Shown in pieces: positions 6,981 through 13,978 of a DNA stretch of 35,668 nucleotides. The notes beneath the pieces were generated by a model. That model did not search any database, was not told where the DNA came from, and saw only the letters and a program-made list of their open reading frames with translations. This DNA comes from a virus. Both the position numbers and the translations under genes were made by a program. The stretch is taken from the IMG/VR virus record IMGVR_UViG_3300032309_001048, positions 1-35,668 of that record; one strand, given 5' to 3'. Every line of letters starts with the position of its first letter. The stretch's first letter is position 1.

Positions 6981-7117
6981 TTGTTCTGACGGTTAAACCA
7001 CCACCGGCGGATGCGTTCGGATTCACTTTGCGCTTTGCTCCGGCCGATGAGATATCCGCCGGTAAACATGGCTATGCCGGCAATGCTGTAGGTGATTAGA
7101 AATTCAATGGTGCTCAT
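6977..7117 (-). CDS. Small single-span membrane protein
   Basis: A 46-residue gene starting at ATG 7117: MSTIEFLITYSIAGIAMF, then GGYLIGRSKAQ and a basic tail ending RRWWFNRQNK. Residues 5-25 form one hydrophobic segment, followed by positively charged residues, predicting an inner-membrane protein with the C-terminus in the cytoplasm. Its start overlaps the upstream stop as ATGA and its own stop overlaps the RuvC-like start as ATGA, which strongly supports translation. It is too short for a usual length cut-off. Role unknown; superinfection exclusion or membrane tethering are guesses only. Confidence 0.72.
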   Translation of the reverse strand: MSTIEFLITYSIAGIAMFTGGYLIGRSKAQSESERIRRWWFNRQNK

Positions 7118-7260
7118 AGTTTTTGGATTTGGGTGTGGAGGGAGGGGATGCCGAAGAATTTGAAGAATTTGGATTTAGCCTCGGTAATCGAGGCGGCGTA
7201 AACGAGGTCTCTGACTGGGCCGAAGAGAGGGCTGTAGCCCTCGCAGAGGTAGAGTTTCAT
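7114..7260 (-). CDS. Small hypothetical protein
   Basis: A 48-residue gene starting at ATG 7260: MKLYLCEGYSPLFGPVRDLV, then YAASITEAKSKFFKFFG and a short tail ending IQKL. The arrangement of a short strand, a V..A.S...A helix and aromatic residues resembles small phage proteins of unknown function. It ends CTATGAGC, so its TGA stop overlaps the ATG of the membrane-protein gene. The T-arm-like hairpin lies 23-46 bases before its start. A frame in the opposite register at 7175-7360 is proline/arginine-rich and rejected. Confidence 0.65.
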   Translation of the reverse strand: MKLYLCEGYSPLFGPVRDLVYAASITEAKSKFFKFFGIPSLHTQIQKL

Positions 7261-7282
7261 TTTTGGATTGGGCGGTTAAGGC

Positions 7283-7318
7283 TGGCGCGGGGATCGGACC
7301 CGCGCCGGGTGTGTTAGG
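7283..7318 (-). repeat. T-arm-like hairpin element, copy 1
   Basis: Perfect eight-pair stem GGCGCGGG/CCCGCGCC with a seven-base loop, at 7284-7306. On the minus strand the core reads GGGTCCGATCCCC, like the T arm of a tRNA with one change. A nearly identical copy is at 30996-31034. Both copies begin just after a TAA stop codon and end shortly before the next ATG. No T run follows, so it is not a standard terminator; RNA stability, processing or a mobile hairpin are options. Confidence 0.7.
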
Positions 7319-7538
7319 CGGCGAAGTGGGCTGGGCTAAAGGTAGCGTTTGAGCCGCCATGCTTGGCGTCGCGGGTGATTTTTAGCGATCCACGAACATT
7401 GTCTTTTCGGCGCAGCCATGCGGTGTGACTTGGCTCGTATTGGTCAAATGTGTAGCTACTGCTTTTAGTAATTACTGCGCCAGAATTCCCGTTGAAGTCG
7501 TAGGCGAAGAGGTTAGTGATGCGTTCTGCTTGGTTCAT
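7314..7538 (-). CDS. Small hypothetical protein
   Basis: A 74-residue protein that begins MNQAERITNLFAYDFNGNSG and continues through a polar, serine-rich middle to a tail ending ATFSPAHFAA. No known motif, membrane segment or signal peptide. It is the first gene after the AT-rich spacer at 7539-7707 and so may lead a transcript covering the DNA-metabolism module. The T-arm-like hairpin begins seven bases after its stop. Only a single-frame ATG at 7538 is available; there is no clear Shine-Dalgarno before it. Confidence 0.55.
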   Translation of the reverse strand: MNQAERITNLFAYDFNGNSGAVITKSSSYTFDQYEPSHTAWLRRKDNVRGSLKITRDAKHGGSNATFSPAHFAA

Positions 7539-7707
7539 TTTCTATTTCTATTTTGGTTTCTATCGTTCGGGTTCCTCCCGTTCGATGTGCAGACCTTCTT
7601 ATATCTGCGAAAAATGCAAAGATAATTCTTCAAAAAAAAGAAAAATAAATATTGCGAAAAAGCTTTACATGCCTTCGCAACCAATGCCAGCGCGGTTCTG
7701 CGGGCTT
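7539..7707 (-). promoter_or_regulatory. AT-rich intergenic spacer, possible promoter region
   Basis: One of the longest gaps inside the left half, 169 bases with A/T runs at 7619-7665. An imperfect dyad at 7561-7586 (ATCG..CGGG and CCCG..CGAT with a central TT/TT mismatch) lies upstream of the gene at 7538. I see no pair of good -35/-10 boxes at 16-18 base spacing, so this is a candidate promoter/operator region by position and composition only. Confidence 0.35.
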
Positions 7708-7989
7708 TTACGACTTAATAATCGGTCGGTAAAAATTCGCCAAAACAACTTTGCCGGAATCAAAAATTCTTGTTTTTTTGGATTCAAATCTACCAGATTC
7801 AACCGCAACCCTCATTGAGTTGCAGATTGTATGTTCCACCCTGCCGGTCTCTTTTGAAATGTCGCGAACGCTTTTCCACCCTTGTTCGCGCAGTGCATCT
7901 GCATCCTCGACGATGTTGCTGGCGAACGCCTGCGACCAAGCGTCGTCTATAGCGGCAATAGCCACGGATTTTGTTTTTTTCTCTCGCAT
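7708..7989 (-). CDS. Winged-helix-like DNA-binding protein
   Basis: A 93-residue protein. The second half has the layout of a winged helix: GWKSVRDISKETGRVEHTI (helix-turn-helix at about 37-55), then NSMRVAVESGRFESKKTRIF, where the last part would be the wing, and a terminal strand VVLANFYRPI. I chose ATG 7989 (MREKKTKSVAIAA) since the upstream frame to 8046 lies entirely inside the phosphoesterase gene. Even so, it overlaps that gene by 43 bases. A regulatory or ancillary DNA-binding role is inferred. It is the gene just before the AT-rich spacer. Confidence 0.65.
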   Translation of the reverse strand: MREKKTKSVAIAAIDDAWSQAFASNIVEDADALREQGWKSVRDISKETGRVEHTICNSMRVAVESGRFESKKTRIFDSGKVVLANFYRPIIKS

Positions 7990-8678
7990 AAATTTACCGT
8001 AATAGATGTGTCGGTGTAATGCCCGTAAGCAAAGCCCTGAGACCATGCAAGTGTCGCCCGGCGTTGGCTTGCGTAGTCCATATCAAATCGCGCCAGCATT
8101 CCGACGCAGTAGCCTGTCGCGCCGTCCAGCGTCCTCGCTCGCTCGCTGCCGACTCGGTGCAGGTGGGCCATCAGCATGTTGCCGTAGGTCTCTGCGTGGT
8201 CTCGTATAGCTTGGACATTGAACATGTAGCCGTGCAGGAATTTTGTCCCGCCGAGTTCTGCGTAGCTGCGGATGTTGTAGGGATACAAACGCGCCTTGAG
8301 CTTCTTCGCTGTCGCCTCAATAGCCTGGATGCTCAGAGTCGCTGCGTGCGCGGAGAGGGCGTTTGGCGAGGCGGCCAGTTTGTAAAGCCTGGCTTCATGA
8401 TTTCCGTATAAAATATGCTGGGGTCGAAGCTCGTGGAGAAAATCAAGTCCAGCGCTAAGATCCTCGCTGACGCTCGCGGCTCGGTCGGCTGAGTTGGGAT
8501 CGTTGACTGCGCCGCTTCGGAATGCGGCGAGGTCAAGAAAATCGCCGAGGTGGAATGTCGTGTCCGGTTTCCACCGCTCTTTGAATGTAAGAACCGCCCT
8601 GCGAGCTTCTGGGTCTACTTGATCGCCATGGGAGCACCCTACAGCCATCCATTTTTTCCACTTTTTGATCGGTGTCAT
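7947..8678 (-). CDS. Calcineurin-like metallophosphoesterase
   Basis: A 243-residue phosphoesterase. The metal-binding motifs appear in order: GCSHGD at 14-19 (in place of DxH), HLGDFLD at 43-49, YGNHE at 91-95, FLHGY near 148-151 and AHLHR at 171-175. It would hydrolyse a phosphomono- or diester with two bound metals; the substrate cannot be told from sequence. Phages often carry such enzymes near replication genes, with possible roles in nucleotide or nucleic-acid end processing. The start ATG 8678 follows the upstream stop by one base. An in-frame ATG at 8858 would add 60 residues inside the neighbouring gene and is rejected. Confidence 0.85.
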   Translation of the reverse strand: MTPIKKWKKWMAVGCSHGDQVDPEARRAVLTFKERWKPDTTFHLGDFLDLAAFRSGAVNDPNSADRAASVSEDLSAGLDFLHELRPQHILYGNHEARLYKLAASPNALSAHAATLSIQAIEATAKKLKARLYPYNIRSYAELGGTKFLHGYMFNVQAIRDHAETYGNMLMAHLHRVGSERARTLDGATGYCVGMLARFDMDYASQRRATLAWSQGFAYGHYTDTSITVNLCERKKQNPWLLPL

Positions 8679-8679
8679 A

Positions 8680-8937
8680 TTAAGGCAGGTCGGGAATTTC
8701 GTTGTCTTTGCGGAGTTCCCAAATGTAGCTGCGGACTTTTTCAAGCGTGTGCTCGCACCCTGTGCGTGTCTCGCCCTCTTCGTCGCGCCATTCGCGGAAC
8801 TCGCCAGAGCCGTGTTTAAGGAAGGAGCGGATTTCGCTGAGAAGGTCATCAATGACAAGTATGGCGTCCATGCCCTTTACCGCACAGATGTGCTCGCAGC
8901 GTTCTTCCGGCAAGGTAAATTCAAGGGTGGCCTTCAT
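8680..8937 (-). CDS. Conserved small phage protein of unknown function
   Basis: An 85-residue acidic protein: MKATLEFTLPEERCEHICAV, then a long helix around DAILVIDDLLSEIRSFLKHG and a second helix EHTLEKVRSYIWELRKDNE before IPDLP. The LEFTLPEE...H..A..G......L.D....R..LK.G pattern matches a small protein I have seen in many siphophage early regions, with no assigned function. It overlaps the downstream end of the acidic-tail gene by 4 bases and is followed directly by the phosphoesterase. No membrane or catalytic motif. Confidence 0.75.
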   Translation of the reverse strand: MKATLEFTLPEERCEHICAVKGMDAILVIDDLLSEIRSFLKHGSGEFREWRDEEGETRTGCEHTLEKVRSYIWELRKDNEIPDLP

Positions 8938-9179
8938 GCTTCAGCCTCCTCTTCCTCGTCGTCTTCATCTTCGAGCGGCCACAGGATGACCTCTGCATCA
9001 CCAGCGAGGCTTCGGCAGGCGTATTCATTGCCGTGCTTCATGTGCATGTGGTAGGTCTCCCCGCTGTCCTCCCAGCTCACAATGACAACTCCGCAGTCAA
9101 AGTGTTCGGCCAGTAACTGCCGCACCTGGAGCATGATTGTTTCGCGATTCGGCGGTGGTTTGATTTTTGTCGTTTTCAT
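8934..9179 (-). CDS. Small protein with polyacidic C-terminus
   Basis: An 81-residue protein from ATG 9179 (MKTTKIKPPPNRETI). The central part contains alternating hydrophobic strands (GVVIVSWEDSGETYHMHM) and the tail is almost all aspartate/glutamate (EDEDDEEEEAEA). Highly acidic tails are seen in DNA-mimic inhibitors and in SSB-type partner proteins, but nothing here shows which. An upstream ATG at 9299 would add 40 residues overlapping the endolysin and is rejected; ATG 9179 lies two bases after the endolysin stop. Function unknown. Confidence 0.65.
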   Translation of the reverse strand: MKTTKIKPPPNRETIMLQVRQLLAEHFDCGVVIVSWEDSGETYHMHMKHGNEYACRSLAGDAEVILWPLEDEDDEEEEAEA

Positions 9180-9181
9180 GG

Positions 9182-9757
9182 TCACTGGGTCATCTGAAAG
9201 TGCATGGCGTCGCGACCAATTGTCGCCCCAAGATTGATCCATCCGTGCTGCGCAAATACCTCGATGACTCGTAGCGGCATGTGTGATCGTGTAGGCCATG
9301 CCGTGTGCAGTCCGTTGCGGTCTGCGTCGAGATCAACCGCCGCTGCCCACGAGTGTTTGCTCGGCTCGCTGCCGCCTCGCTGTGTGCGGACGGCGTAAGA
9401 ACCAAAGAACCTGTCAATGCCTGCCTCTGCTCGGTTTGTTGGGGTTGGGTAGTAGTCAAACAAGGTCTCTAAAATAGACTGCAAACTCTCGTGACATTTT
9501 GCGTGGATCGCAATTCCGTCGATTGGTTTTGGTGTGTCGTAGAGAAACATCTGAAACGGAGGTTTGATCCGCACCAGCGGCACACTGCCGGGATCGCCGT
9601 AAAACGCCGTGCAAGCCGCTGTGCTGGGCTTTGGCGATGTTCCGGGGTGCATTGCCTTAAGATGCCTGTTAAGCGCACGAATGCTCTCCGGCCCCCACCA
9701 ACCGTCAGGCTTCGCTCCGATGCGAGCCTGCATGGACTCGATCTGCGCGCGGTTCAC
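9182..9757 (-). CDS. Endolysin, M15-family (VanY-like) peptidase
   Basis: A 191-residue lytic enzyme. An N-terminal segment MQARIGAKPDGWWGPESI resembles a peptidoglycan-binding module. The catalytic domain has the M15 pattern: SKHSWAAAVDLD with zinc ligands His135 and Asp142, and a final MHFQ with His186. It would cut peptide cross-links of the cell wall (L-Ala-D-Glu or D-Ala bonds) at the end of infection. No signal peptide, so it needs the holin. The start is GTG 9757, overlapping the stop of the holin-like gene, so both are translationally coupled. Neighbours are two small membrane proteins and a lipoprotein, which together form a lysis cassette. Confidence 0.87.
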   Translation of the reverse strand: MNRAQIESMQARIGAKPDGWWGPESIRALNRHLKAMHPGTSPKPSTAACTAFYGDPGSVPLVRIKPPFQMFLYDTPKPIDGIAIHAKCHESLQSILETLFDYYPTPTNRAEAGIDRFFGSYAVRTQRGGSEPSKHSWAAAVDLDADRNGLHTAWPTRSHMPLRVIEVFAQHGWINLGATIGRDAMHFQMTQ

Positions 9758-9930
9758 TTTTGCTCTTTGCGGATGATGTTTATCGCGCCGACGATTGCCA
9801 GACCCCCTGCCACGATGTGGTTCTGGAGTTCGGGTTCGAGCTGCACTCCGAGGGCGGTGGCTATCAAGATGAGACCGCGCCAGGTGCTTGATTCATTCAG
9901 TTTGTTAAGTGCAAGGATGAGGTATTTCAT
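9754..9930 (-). CDS. Holin-like small membrane protein
   Basis: A 58-residue gene from ATG 9930: MKYLILALNKLNESSTWRG, then a hydrophobic LILIATALGVQL, a short turn LEPELQNH and a second hydrophobic run IVAGGLAIVGAINII, ending RKEQK. A short TWRG..LL.TALGV....E....I...GLA..G.I.I.R.. pattern is typical of a phage holin-type family. Its TGA stop overlaps the GTG start of the endolysin and its start overlaps the lipoprotein stop by 4 bases. It would permeabilise the inner membrane or act as partner of the other membrane protein in this cassette. Missed by long-frame scans because of its size. Confidence 0.75.
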   Translation of the reverse strand: MKYLILALNKLNESSTWRGLILIATALGVQLEPELQNHIVAGGLAIVGAINIIRKEQK

Positions 9931-10130
9931 TTGTCGGTTAGGGTTTTGGAAAAAGACTCGAAAGCATACTGCATGCTCGGAGTCTTTTGCGTTGTGGTGT
10001 TGTTGGATTCGTAGACGATACTGACTCGCACAGAGCCGAGGGCGCCGACGTGCGAGCCTACTGGCGGGATTGGGATCGTGATGCAGCCCGGCAGTGCAAA
10101 TGCGGCGAGAGCGAGTAGGATAGGTTTCAT
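9927..10130 (-). CDS. Lysis-cassette lipoprotein, possible outer-membrane spanin
   Basis: A 67-residue lipoprotein starting at ATG 10130: MKPILLALAAFALPGC, giving a basic start, a hydrophobic core and a lipobox LPGC with the modified cysteine at residue 16. The mature part begins ITIPIPPVGSH, proline-rich like Rz1-type proteins, and ends in a short polar segment. Position between two membrane proteins and the endolysin suggests an o-spanin, which would help disrupt the outer membrane of a Gram-negative host. No separate Rz-like i-spanin is evident. The longer frame to 10208 runs into the upstream gene and is rejected. Confidence 0.7.
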   Translation of the reverse strand: MKPILLALAAFALPGCITIPIPPVGSHVGALGSVRVSIVYESNNTTTQKTPSMQYAFESFSKTLTDK

Positions 10131-10318
10131 TCTTTCGTGTAGGTTTTGTGCCAGAGCTTTAAACCGACGTAAATCGCGGTTAGGATTGCCGTCAAAAGAC
10201 CCACGCATGAGATGCCGAATTTGAGATAAATATCAAACTCCTGCACTTGATTTAGGACGAGCGATGACGCGGCAACGAGCGTTCCAAAAGTTCCGATGAT
10301 AGTTGTGTTGTCTGTCAT
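10127..10318 (-). CDS. Holin, two-span membrane protein
   Basis: A 63-residue protein with two hydrophobic segments, about residues 7-24 (IGTFGTLVAASSLVLN) and 34-55 (GISCVGLLTAILTAIYVGL), separated by a short polar loop QEFDIYLKF, and a basic tail KLWHKTYTKE. This size and layout fit class II/III holins that form holes for release of the endolysin. It overlaps the lipoprotein start by 4 bases and lies six bases downstream of the fibre gene. It is the first gene of the lysis cassette. Confidence 0.72.
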   Translation of the reverse strand: MTDNTTIIGTFGTLVAASSLVLNQVQEFDIYLKFGISCVGLLTAILTAIYVGLKLWHKTYTKE

Positions 10319-10324
10319 GCTTTG

Positions 10325-11941
10325 TTATGAGATACTTCCTGAGAGCACAAATGAATTTGATCCCAGATAAGTTAACGATCCGACCGAGTATTGACTCGCC
10401 AATCTGTCAGCACCTCCGGGCGCATTGATCGTAACGCCTGCACCGGCTGTGATGGCAACCGTGCCTGATGTATTTCGCAAAAGCTGAATTTGCGAACCTG
10501 TAGGCCACGCGAGCAAAGGCACGGTGATTGTCATTCCTGTCGTCGCTGAGAGCAGAGACTGAGCATCCGAAAGTGCGAGCGTGTAGGCTGTGACTGCAAC
10601 CGAGTTAATCGGAAGCTGGAATTGCGGCACGGGAGAAAATGCATTTGCATCGATTAGTTCTTCCGAGACCGAGCATTCGCTCAGGATGACGGTCTGACGT
10701 GTGCCGCTGTCCGTGAGTTCGATTTCGAGATCAAGATCGACCGCGTTGCTGCTGCCGACGAGATCGCGGAGTGCGAAGGTAGCGAAGTTCACGTCCGCAG
10801 TCTTGCCGGGCTTGGCCGTCAGTCCGCTCTGGATCGTGATTGTGGGCTGATCGCAGAAACCTTTATTTTCGCTAAACGTAATGTCGAAATATTCTCCATC
10901 AATACCGGCCACAGAGACCCCACCCGCGCCGATGCTGTCAAAAGCTTGCAGCGCGGTTGCAATATCAGCCGCTACGGCAGAGGCTGGCAGCGGGTCGCTC
11001 TGGCGTAGGAATGTTGCAATCGAACCGGCAGTCGTTGCTGCTGTGGCCGATGCAGTCGTAATTGTTGTGCCGCCTGCGGTAGTAGCGATAAGGAACGATG
11101 TAACCGAAGGGATTGAGTTTACAAACACCGTAGCTCCGCGAGTGAACCCGGTAATAGTCGTATCAAATCCAGTGATTGTGATCGGTTGATTAAGCGCAAG
11201 TCCGTGCGTGACGGTCGTGATGAAAGTGCCTGCCGTGACCGCAGTGCTGCTGGTCAATGCTATGTTTGGAAAAGTTAGGCGGAACGTGCCTGCGAAGGGT
11301 TTTTGCGAGAATGTCAGTCGCTGGATTTCGTTTTGCACTCCGCTGCCGGTGACGGTCGTTGCAATCGTAGCAGTGACGGTTGTAGATAGGTTTGTCCAGG
11401 TGGATTGAAATACAGCTGGTGTCAGGCGCAGCTGAATCTCTGCGACCTCTTTTGCCGTTGCGCTCCCGGCGAGCCTCTCGTCGATGACGGCTACGGTGTC
11501 GGGGATGACCTGAGAGACATCTGCCGTGAACGATCCGCGAGTTCCGGCGGTTGCAAATCGGATCGTGAAGTGGTCTTCGAGTGCGCCGGTGACGGTCACG
11601 CCTCCTGCGCTTGAGATCGATGTAAGCGCGTTGAGGGCGGTTGATATTTGTCCTGCTGTCGCAGCGGCTGGGATAGCCGATGTTGTGTTAGCCCCGAACG
11701 TGAGCGTGTAGTCTCCGGTCTCTGGTAGGCCGCTGCGAGATCCGATTCCGAGTTTGACGCTGGTCGTAGAGCGATCCACGACCGTAAAAGGTGCGTTGAT
11801 AATTCCGGTCGCTTGCAGGAAGTAGAGGTTGAAAGTGCCGTTGTCGCCTTTCGTGAAAACAGGCGGTGCAGCGGGTGCAAGGTTCGTCTCGCTCGCTGCG
11901 AGCCGGTTATTCGTTAGGTCAATAAATAAATCGCGTGCCAT
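10325..11941 (-). CDS. Tail fibre / tail-tip protein with internal duplication
   Basis: A 538-residue virion protein rich in Thr, Ser, Ala and Val with almost no cysteine, as in beta-structured phage fibres. Two homologous segments are visible: TAGQISTALNALTSISSAGG through VTGALEDHFTIRFA, and a later VAADIATALQAFDSIGAGG through VAGIDGEYFDITFS. A shared short helix plus strands suggests a repeated domain. The end, ITVPLLAWPTGSQIQLLRN through GAGVTINAPGG, is a pattern of phage side-tail or neck appendages. It probably contacts the host surface. Located just before the lysis genes, at the end of the tail block. Confidence 0.7.
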   Translation of the reverse strand: MARDLFIDLTNNRLAASETNLAPAAPPVFTKGDNGTFNLYFLQATGIINAPFTVVDRSTTSVKLGIGSRSGLPETGDYTLTFGANTTSAIPAAATAGQISTALNALTSISSAGGVTVTGALEDHFTIRFATAGTRGSFTADVSQVIPDTVAVIDERLAGSATAKEVAEIQLRLTPAVFQSTWTNLSTTVTATIATTVTGSGVQNEIQRLTFSQKPFAGTFRLTFPNIALTSSTAVTAGTFITTVTHGLALNQPITITGFDTTITGFTRGATVFVNSIPSVTSFLIATTAGGTTITTASATAATTAGSIATFLRQSDPLPASAVAADIATALQAFDSIGAGGVSVAGIDGEYFDITFSENKGFCDQPTITIQSGLTAKPGKTADVNFATFALRDLVGSSNAVDLDLEIELTDSGTRQTVILSECSVSEELIDANAFSPVPQFQLPINSVAVTAYTLALSDAQSLLSATTGMTITVPLLAWPTGSQIQLLRNTSGTVAITAGAGVTINAPGGADRLASQYSVGSLTYLGSNSFVLSGSIS

Positions 11942-11962
11942 TGTGTTGTGTTGGTGGGTTTG

Positions 11963-12193
11963 TCAAATGCGGTCGGTGTAGTTTCGTGCAGAGTCGCAAC
12001 ATCCTGAGATTTTACGCTGAGAGGAAGGGTGGGATTGTTCGGCTCTTGCTTTTAGTGCCTGCGCAAACTCAGGCGTGTTCTCGCCCTTTGCCATGCACTG
12101 CGCGCATGTGCCGTGGCTGGGCTTGCCGCCGTAGAGTCCGAGACCGCACGCGTTGTATTCGCGGGTGGTGGTGGTGATGTGCGGGCAGGTCAT
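11963..12193 (-). CDS. Small cysteine-rich protein
   Basis: A 76-residue protein with cysteines and histidines arranged in an apparent zinc-binding layout: MTCPH near the start, NACGLGLYGGKPSHGTCAQC in the centre, and CC near residue 65. Small proteins of the form C..H...C.L.L.GG.PS...C..C occur downstream of phage tail genes, with unknown role. It overlaps the upstream fibre-like gene as ATGA. The C-terminal third is polar and probably disordered. Confidence 0.6.
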   Translation of the reverse strand: MTCPHITTTTREYNACGLGLYGGKPSHGTCAQCMAKGENTPEFAQALKARAEQSHPSSQRKISGCCDSARNYTDRI

Positions 12194-12864
12194 GAGACGG
12201 TAAAAACTAAGTCTCCAAAATTATCTAAATAATTTCCGATAGGTGAGTTTTTTGGCCCATTTTTAAAAGCAAATTCAAAATAACCACCACAAACTGATTT
12301 GTTTATTTCACAAGACCAAAAAGGAGCATTATTCCCATCTGATCCAAGGGTCAATTTGGCAATCGCACCTACACACGGCTCGGGATATTCGTAAATCCAA
12401 TTACAGGCATCGATTCTCGTAACAGTTGCAGGAAAAAATGTGCCAGAGGATGTTATCAAGTAACTATCCGCAAATTCATCTATGGCAACTTCCCCTTCTG
12501 GTGGAAAAATACAAAAAAGACATTGTGGAATTTCTTGGTTTAATTCGACAGAGTCATCCTCTGATCCTACTTGGAAAAGACGCCATTCATAATTCCCTAA
12601 GAATAACTGAGCCTCAACCACAATTCCGTTACCTCGTGCAAAATAGTAACCGTTTCCAACTTTTGTAAAGATATCTCCATTCAAACTAAATCCTCCGTTG
12701 TAAACTTTTAACGTATCTGGCAAGTCCGCAGCTGTATAAGATCCATTCAAAATCCCGCTTGCTGTATACGGACAACATCCCTCTGGCGGAGCACAACACG
12801 TGCAAGCCACCTTGCCGTCCTTCAGCACCACCGCGCCGCTCGGCTGTAATTTGATCGTTGCCAT
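12190..12864 (-). CDS. Tail-tip/fibre-like protein with composite base composition
   Basis: A 224-residue protein. The start is compact and cysteine-rich (ATIKLQPSGAVVLKDG, then CTCCAPPEGCCPY), encoded by G/C-rich DNA, 40 of 60 bases G+C at 12781-12840. The rest, from about residue 33, is encoded by A/T-rich DNA, 22 of 60 at 12481-12540, and reads like a beta-sandwich with aromatic and cysteine residues (YNGGFSLNGDIFTKV; GYFEFAFKNG). This suggests a conserved anchor with a swapped distal domain, as in receptor-binding proteins. It follows a small tail-tip gene. Specific function not recognised. Confidence 0.6.
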   Translation of the reverse strand: MATIKLQPSGAVVLKDGKVACTCCAPPEGCCPYTASGILNGSYTAADLPDTLKVYNGGFSLNGDIFTKVGNGYYFARGNGIVVEAQLFLGNYEWRLFQVGSEDDSVELNQEIPQCLFCIFPPEGEVAIDEFADSYLITSSGTFFPATVTRIDACNWIYEYPEPCVGAIAKLTLGSDGNNAPFWSCEINKSVCGGYFEFAFKNGPKNSPIGNYLDNFGDLVFTVS

Positions 12865-13203
12865 CTAAGCGCACTCCTGCGTTGCGATCCATTGTATCGT
12901 GCCGTCGACGCACCCGAGGACATGGGTGCCGGAGCCGGGCGGAGCGGCAATAACCGTGATTCTATTCCCATCCCAAATGTAAATCTGGTTTGCCTCTGTG
13001 CCAGCCTTAATATTCAGCCTTCGCTGGCGGTGTCCGCCTGCTCCGCTTGTCTCTTCGTAGACTCCCTCGGCAATATCGAGAGTGGCAAAAACAAAATCCT
13101 GCATCAGGTCTCGGGCCTTGATCGCGTAGGGATAGTCCTTGCCTGTGGCGCCGGTGCTACCCTTGACTAAGCCTTCAAAATCAACTGGTGGGTTAGATGG
13201 CAT
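12865..13203 (-). CDS. Small tail-tip structural protein
   Basis: A 112-residue protein. A short disordered start (MPSNPPVDFEGLVKGSTGAT) leads to YPYAIKARDLMQDFVFATL, then a GHRQRRLNIKAGTEANQIYI strand region and WDGNRITVIAAPPGSGTH, ending IQWIATQECA. The last part has the feel of a small beta domain found in phage fibre or tip proteins. It sits between two mosaic tail genes but is itself of normal base composition. It probably belongs to the tail tip. No closer family recognised. Confidence 0.55.
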   Translation of the reverse strand: MPSNPPVDFEGLVKGSTGATGKDYPYAIKARDLMQDFVFATLDIAEGVYEETSGAGGHRQRRLNIKAGTEANQIYIWDGNRITVIAAPPGSGTHVLGCVDGTIQWIATQECA

Positions 13204-13974
13204 TTATTTTTTAATAAAGTTAACACTAAAATAAAAACGGTATACGATTGTGTATTCGCTCATCACCCCAAAATTCACTGATGTTATTTGCGATGCGCCT
13301 AAAAAAGAACGTCTTCGTTTAGAAGTAAACGGGCGGCTTGAAAAAAAACCAAAAGTAAATAATGTGAGTCCATTATATGACAACCCAGAAGACGATGGGC
13401 CGGTCATAAAATATTTTTCCCAAATCTCATAAGGGACCGCAATTTCAGCTGTTTCTATTTGCCCTTCTTGGACAGTGGTTGAATACATGTTCACGCTAAT
13501 TGGCAAAAAATCGCCATTAATTTGAAAAGAAAAATTAGAAATCTCAGAACTCTGTAAAACAATTTTCTGAGTATATGTTGGGACTATTGCGGTAACAAAG
13601 TTACGAGGGTTAGACTCTTGTGTTCCATCCGTTCGCAAGTCTTGTGTAGAAAAATTAAAACCACCAAAATCAAAACTGGTCTCAAATACTCCAGTTGCAG
13701 TTGTCCTGCCATACGCCGTCACGCGAAACTCTACAAATCCATCATCTCGCACAATTTCTTGCGGCTCTGGGAAAATAAAAAGCCCATCAAACGCGGGAGC
13801 GCCATCGTCCATCGGCATCCGTTCGTTAACCCTGATAGTGTTTCGATTTTTCGCAACATCCGCTTTGCGGCAAACAAACGACCGCTCAACTCGCACCAGT
13901 CCGCTGGGATAGGTCTGCACGGTTCGGTTCGGGAGTGCGATGAGATTTGAGGTTCCGCGGTAAGTGTATGCCAT
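13204..13974 (-). CDS. Tail-tip protein with AT-rich distal part
   Basis: A 256-residue protein immediately downstream of the tape measure, the usual place for distal tail or tail-tip proteins. Residues 1-110 are encoded by G/C-rich DNA (36 of 60 at 13861-13920) and contain GLVRVERSFVCRKADV and GFVEFRVTAYGRTTATG. The rest, rich in Ser, Asn, Phe and Ile, is encoded by strikingly A/T-rich DNA (17 of 60 at 13501-13560). The gene ends NFIKK. The break within one reading frame points to exchange of the distal domain. Precise role (distal tail, host binding) is not shown by motifs. Confidence 0.6.
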   Translation of the reverse strand: MAYTYRGTSNLIALPNRTVQTYPSGLVRVERSFVCRKADVAKNRNTIRVNERMPMDDGAPAFDGLFIFPEPQEIVRDDGFVEFRVTAYGRTTATGVFETSFDFGGFNFSTQDLRTDGTQESNPRNFVTAIVPTYTQKIVLQSSEISNFSFQINGDFLPISVNMYSTTVQEGQIETAEIAVPYEIWEKYFMTGPSSSGLSYNGLTLFTFGFFSSRPFTSKRRRSFLGASQITSVNFGVMSEYTIVYRFYFSVNFIKK

Positions 13975-13978
13975 AAAT

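Noticed and set aside
7283-7318. tRNA gene or tRNA-derived attachment site
   Set aside because: Only a T-arm-like hairpin is present; no acceptor, D or anticodon arms can be drawn around it, and no integrase is encoded.
7175-7360. 61-residue minus-strand frame
   Set aside because: Proline/arginine-rich, crosses the hairpin and a stop codon region of the neighbouring gene, and conflicts with the better small gene at 7114-7260.
8679-8858. N-terminal extension of the metallophosphoesterase
   Set aside because: Sixty residues of low-complexity sequence lying wholly within the conserved small gene at 8680-8937; the ATG at 8678 directly follows that gene's stop.
10881-11408. Plus-strand frames across the fibre gene
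   Set aside because: Valine/alanine-rich antisense shadows of a repetitive Thr/Ser/Ala-rich gene.
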